DNA of 5,950 nucleotides from VRUE01 sp036379955 (lineage in GTDB: Bacteria > Actinomycetota > Thermoleophilia > Solirubrobacterales > 70-9): assembly GCA_036379955.1 (NCBI GenBank), contig DASVFR010000027.1, forward strand, positions 1 through 5,950, read 5' to 3'. Within the stretch, counting starts at the first letter, position 1. Each line of letters opens with the position of its first letter. This document shows, piece by piece, positions 4,907-5,950 of this stretch. A model generated the notes under the pieces. That model saw nothing but the letters and a program-made list of their open reading frames with translations, was not told the DNA's origin and did not search any database. Both the position numbers and the translations under genes were made by a program.

Positions 4907-5746
4907 ATGAGAATCAGGACTCTCGTCGTCTCGGCGGTGGCCCTCGTGGCCCTCGCGCTGCCGGCCTCCGCCGGCGCGGTGACCCTGATCGGATCCGGCT
5001 CCGTCGCCGCGCAACCGGTCTTGCAGGCGCTCTTCAGCACATACACGAAGAAGGTCAACCACAAGGTCCACTTCACCTACACGGCCAACGGCGGCAACGC
5101 CGGAGTCAAGGACGTGCAAAACGGAACCAGCCAGTTCGCCGGCCAGGCGCGCACGCCCCTGCCCAGCGACGCCGGCACGACCTACGTCAAGTTCTATCTC
5201 GACGGGCTTTGCATCGACGTCAACCCGAAGAACAGCCTCAGCAACATCACGATTCAGCAGACCCACGACATCTACCGGGGGCTGCTCACCAACTGGAGCC
5301 AGGTCCCAGGCTCGGGCCTGAGCACGACGATCGACCCGGTCGGCCGCGACACCAACGGCGGCACCTACAACTTCTTCCTGCAGGCGGTGCTCAACAACGA
5401 ACTGCCGGCATCCAACGTCAACGCCCTGACCGCCGACGGCCTCGTCGTCAACGCGGTCAAGCAGGACCCCAACGCGATCGGCTATGACGGCCTTGCCTGG
5501 CAGGGCAAGGGGCAGAAAGCGTTGAAGGTCAACGGCGTCCCCTGCACTCCCTCGAAGATCAGCGTCGAGCCGCTCAAGTACCCGCTCTCGCGCTACATCT
5601 TCCTCGTCCTGCCCGGCGACGGCAGCACCAGCCCGCCGGCCCTGACCAAGTTCATCGACTGGGCTCGCCGCAGCCCCCTTGCCGGCGAAACGATCGCCAA
5701 GGCCGGCGGCGTGCCCGCCTTCAACAAGAAGGCCAAGAAGAAGTAG
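4907..5746 (+). CDS. pstS: Phosphate ABC transporter substrate-binding protein, PstS-like
   Basis: This exported protein probably captures phosphate for the Pst importer. It is 279 aa. It begins with a Sec signal peptide (MRIR, hydrophobic to about 20, likely cleavage around ASA, 20-22). Family landmarks: GSGSVAAQPVLQ (29-40), like the first anion loop of PstS; NGGNAGVKDVQNGTSQFAGQAR (61-82); DIYRGLLTNWSQVPG (121-135); GRDTNGGTYNFF (146-157); DPNAIGYDGLAW (187-198); EPLKYPLSRYIFLV (221-234). Oddities: no Cys follows the signal peptide, so it is not a lipoprotein, and the usual R-x-x-G-S-G-T anion loop reads RDTNGGT, without its Ser. Cys101 and Cys213 could form a disulfide. The C-terminus is Lys-rich (NKKAKKK). 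The start is supported by AAGGAA (4891-4896), ten bases upstream of the ATG. The pstC-like gene follows with no gap, which supports phosphate. A related oxyanion is a lesser possibility. Confidence 0.82.
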   Translation: MRIRTLVVSAVALVALALPASAGAVTLIGSGSVAAQPVLQALFSTYTKKVNHKVHFTYTANGGNAGVKDVQNGTSQFAGQARTPLPSDAGTTYVKFYLDGLCIDVNPKNSLSNITIQQTHDIYRGLLTNWSQVPGSGLSTTIDPVGRDTNGGTYNFFLQAVLNNELPASNVNALTADGLVVNAVKQDPNAIGYDGLAWQGKGQKALKVNGVPCTPSKISVEPLKYPLSRYIFLVLPGDGSTSPPALTKFIDWARRSPLAGETIAKAGGVPAFNKKAKKK

Positions 5747-5950
5747 ATGGAGGAGGGCCAGTCCCCCGAGTACGGCCCCAAGTGGTCGGACCAGCGCGCC
5801 GAGCGGATGCTCGGCGCGCTGGTCTGCGGCGTCGTCGCGCTGCTGCTGGCGCTGATCGTCACCGTCTTCGTCCACGCCTGGCCCTCGTTCGCCCACAACG
5901 GCCTCGCCTGGTTCAGCGCCGGCGGCGATGTCGAAGAGCAGCTGAACGCG
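5747..5950 (+). CDS. pstC: Phosphate ABC transporter permease PstC, N-terminus only (cut by the window edge)
   Basis: This would be one of the two membrane subunits of the phosphate importer. Only 68 codons are visible, with the frame open to the edge. A short charged cytoplasmic N-terminus (1-20, with SDQRAERML) leads into one membrane segment (about 22-42). VHAWPSFAHNGLAWFSAGG (42-60) is the AWP...NGL.WF pattern typical of the first periplasmic stretch of PstC. The ATG directly abuts the pstS stop (TAGATG), so the two are co-transcribed and probably translationally coupled; only weak AAGAAG purines precede it. A strong GGAGGAGGG lies just inside the gene (5749-5757), but no suitable in-frame start follows at the right distance, so 5747 stands. 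The next in-frame ATG (5807) would remove the whole N-terminal tail. The assignment rests on this short motif plus position after pstS. Confidence 0.78.
   Translation, partial: MEEGQSPEYGPKWSDQRAERMLGALVCGVVALLLALIVTVFVHAWPSFAHNGLAWFSAGGDVEEQLNA

Noticed and set aside
4874..5896. Long minus-strand open frame (340 codons) opposite pstS and pstC
   Set aside because: It is a shadow of two well-supported transport genes, with biased composition (Asp, Arg, Val, Gly), no motif and no ribosome site noticed.

Overview
The window is about two-thirds G+C, with strong G/C preference at third codon positions, tightly packed operons and AT-richer intergenic promoter regions. It also carries a secreted protein with Lys-rich short repeats. 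Together these suggest a high-GC actinobacterium, perhaps a Thermoleophilia/Solirubrobacterales-like lineage. That placement is inference from composition and protein style; no rRNA or other marker gene is present.

Layout. Positions 1-3668 hold a sulfate/thiosulfate ABC uptake operon in the canonical order: binding protein (cut by the left edge), cysT, cysW, cysA. All three junctions use the same TGATG stop/start overlap. A GC-rich hairpin follows cysA. A short AT-richer stretch then carries a plausible promoter and a very strong ribosome binding site for a small orphan gene (3808-4041, 77 aa) of unknown function. A perfect 23-bp inverted repeat (4054-4108) separates it from a convergent minus-strand gene (4115-4768). 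That gene encodes a secreted protein with three tandem decapeptide repeats after its signal peptide and starts at TTG. A 138-bp divergent intergenic region carries overlapping hairpins, a candidate operator and a candidate promoter. It leads into a phosphate uptake operon: a pstS-like binding protein (4907-5746), then, with no spacer, the start of pstC (5747 to the right edge).

How the genes work together. The first operon encodes a full importer: Sbp captures sulfate outside the membrane, CysT and CysW form the pore, and CysA hydrolyses ATP. The second begins an analogous importer for phosphate; pstA and pstB would be expected beyond the right edge. The two genes between them have no recognisable link to transport. 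They are the least explained part of the window.

I see no rRNA, tRNA, CRISPR array, transposon or clear horizontal insertion. Most of the window is ordinary nutrient-transport DNA. The points worth a second look are the repeat-bearing secreted protein and its structured 5' leader, the small orphan gene, and the atypical features of the PstS-like protein (no lipobox, altered anion loop).
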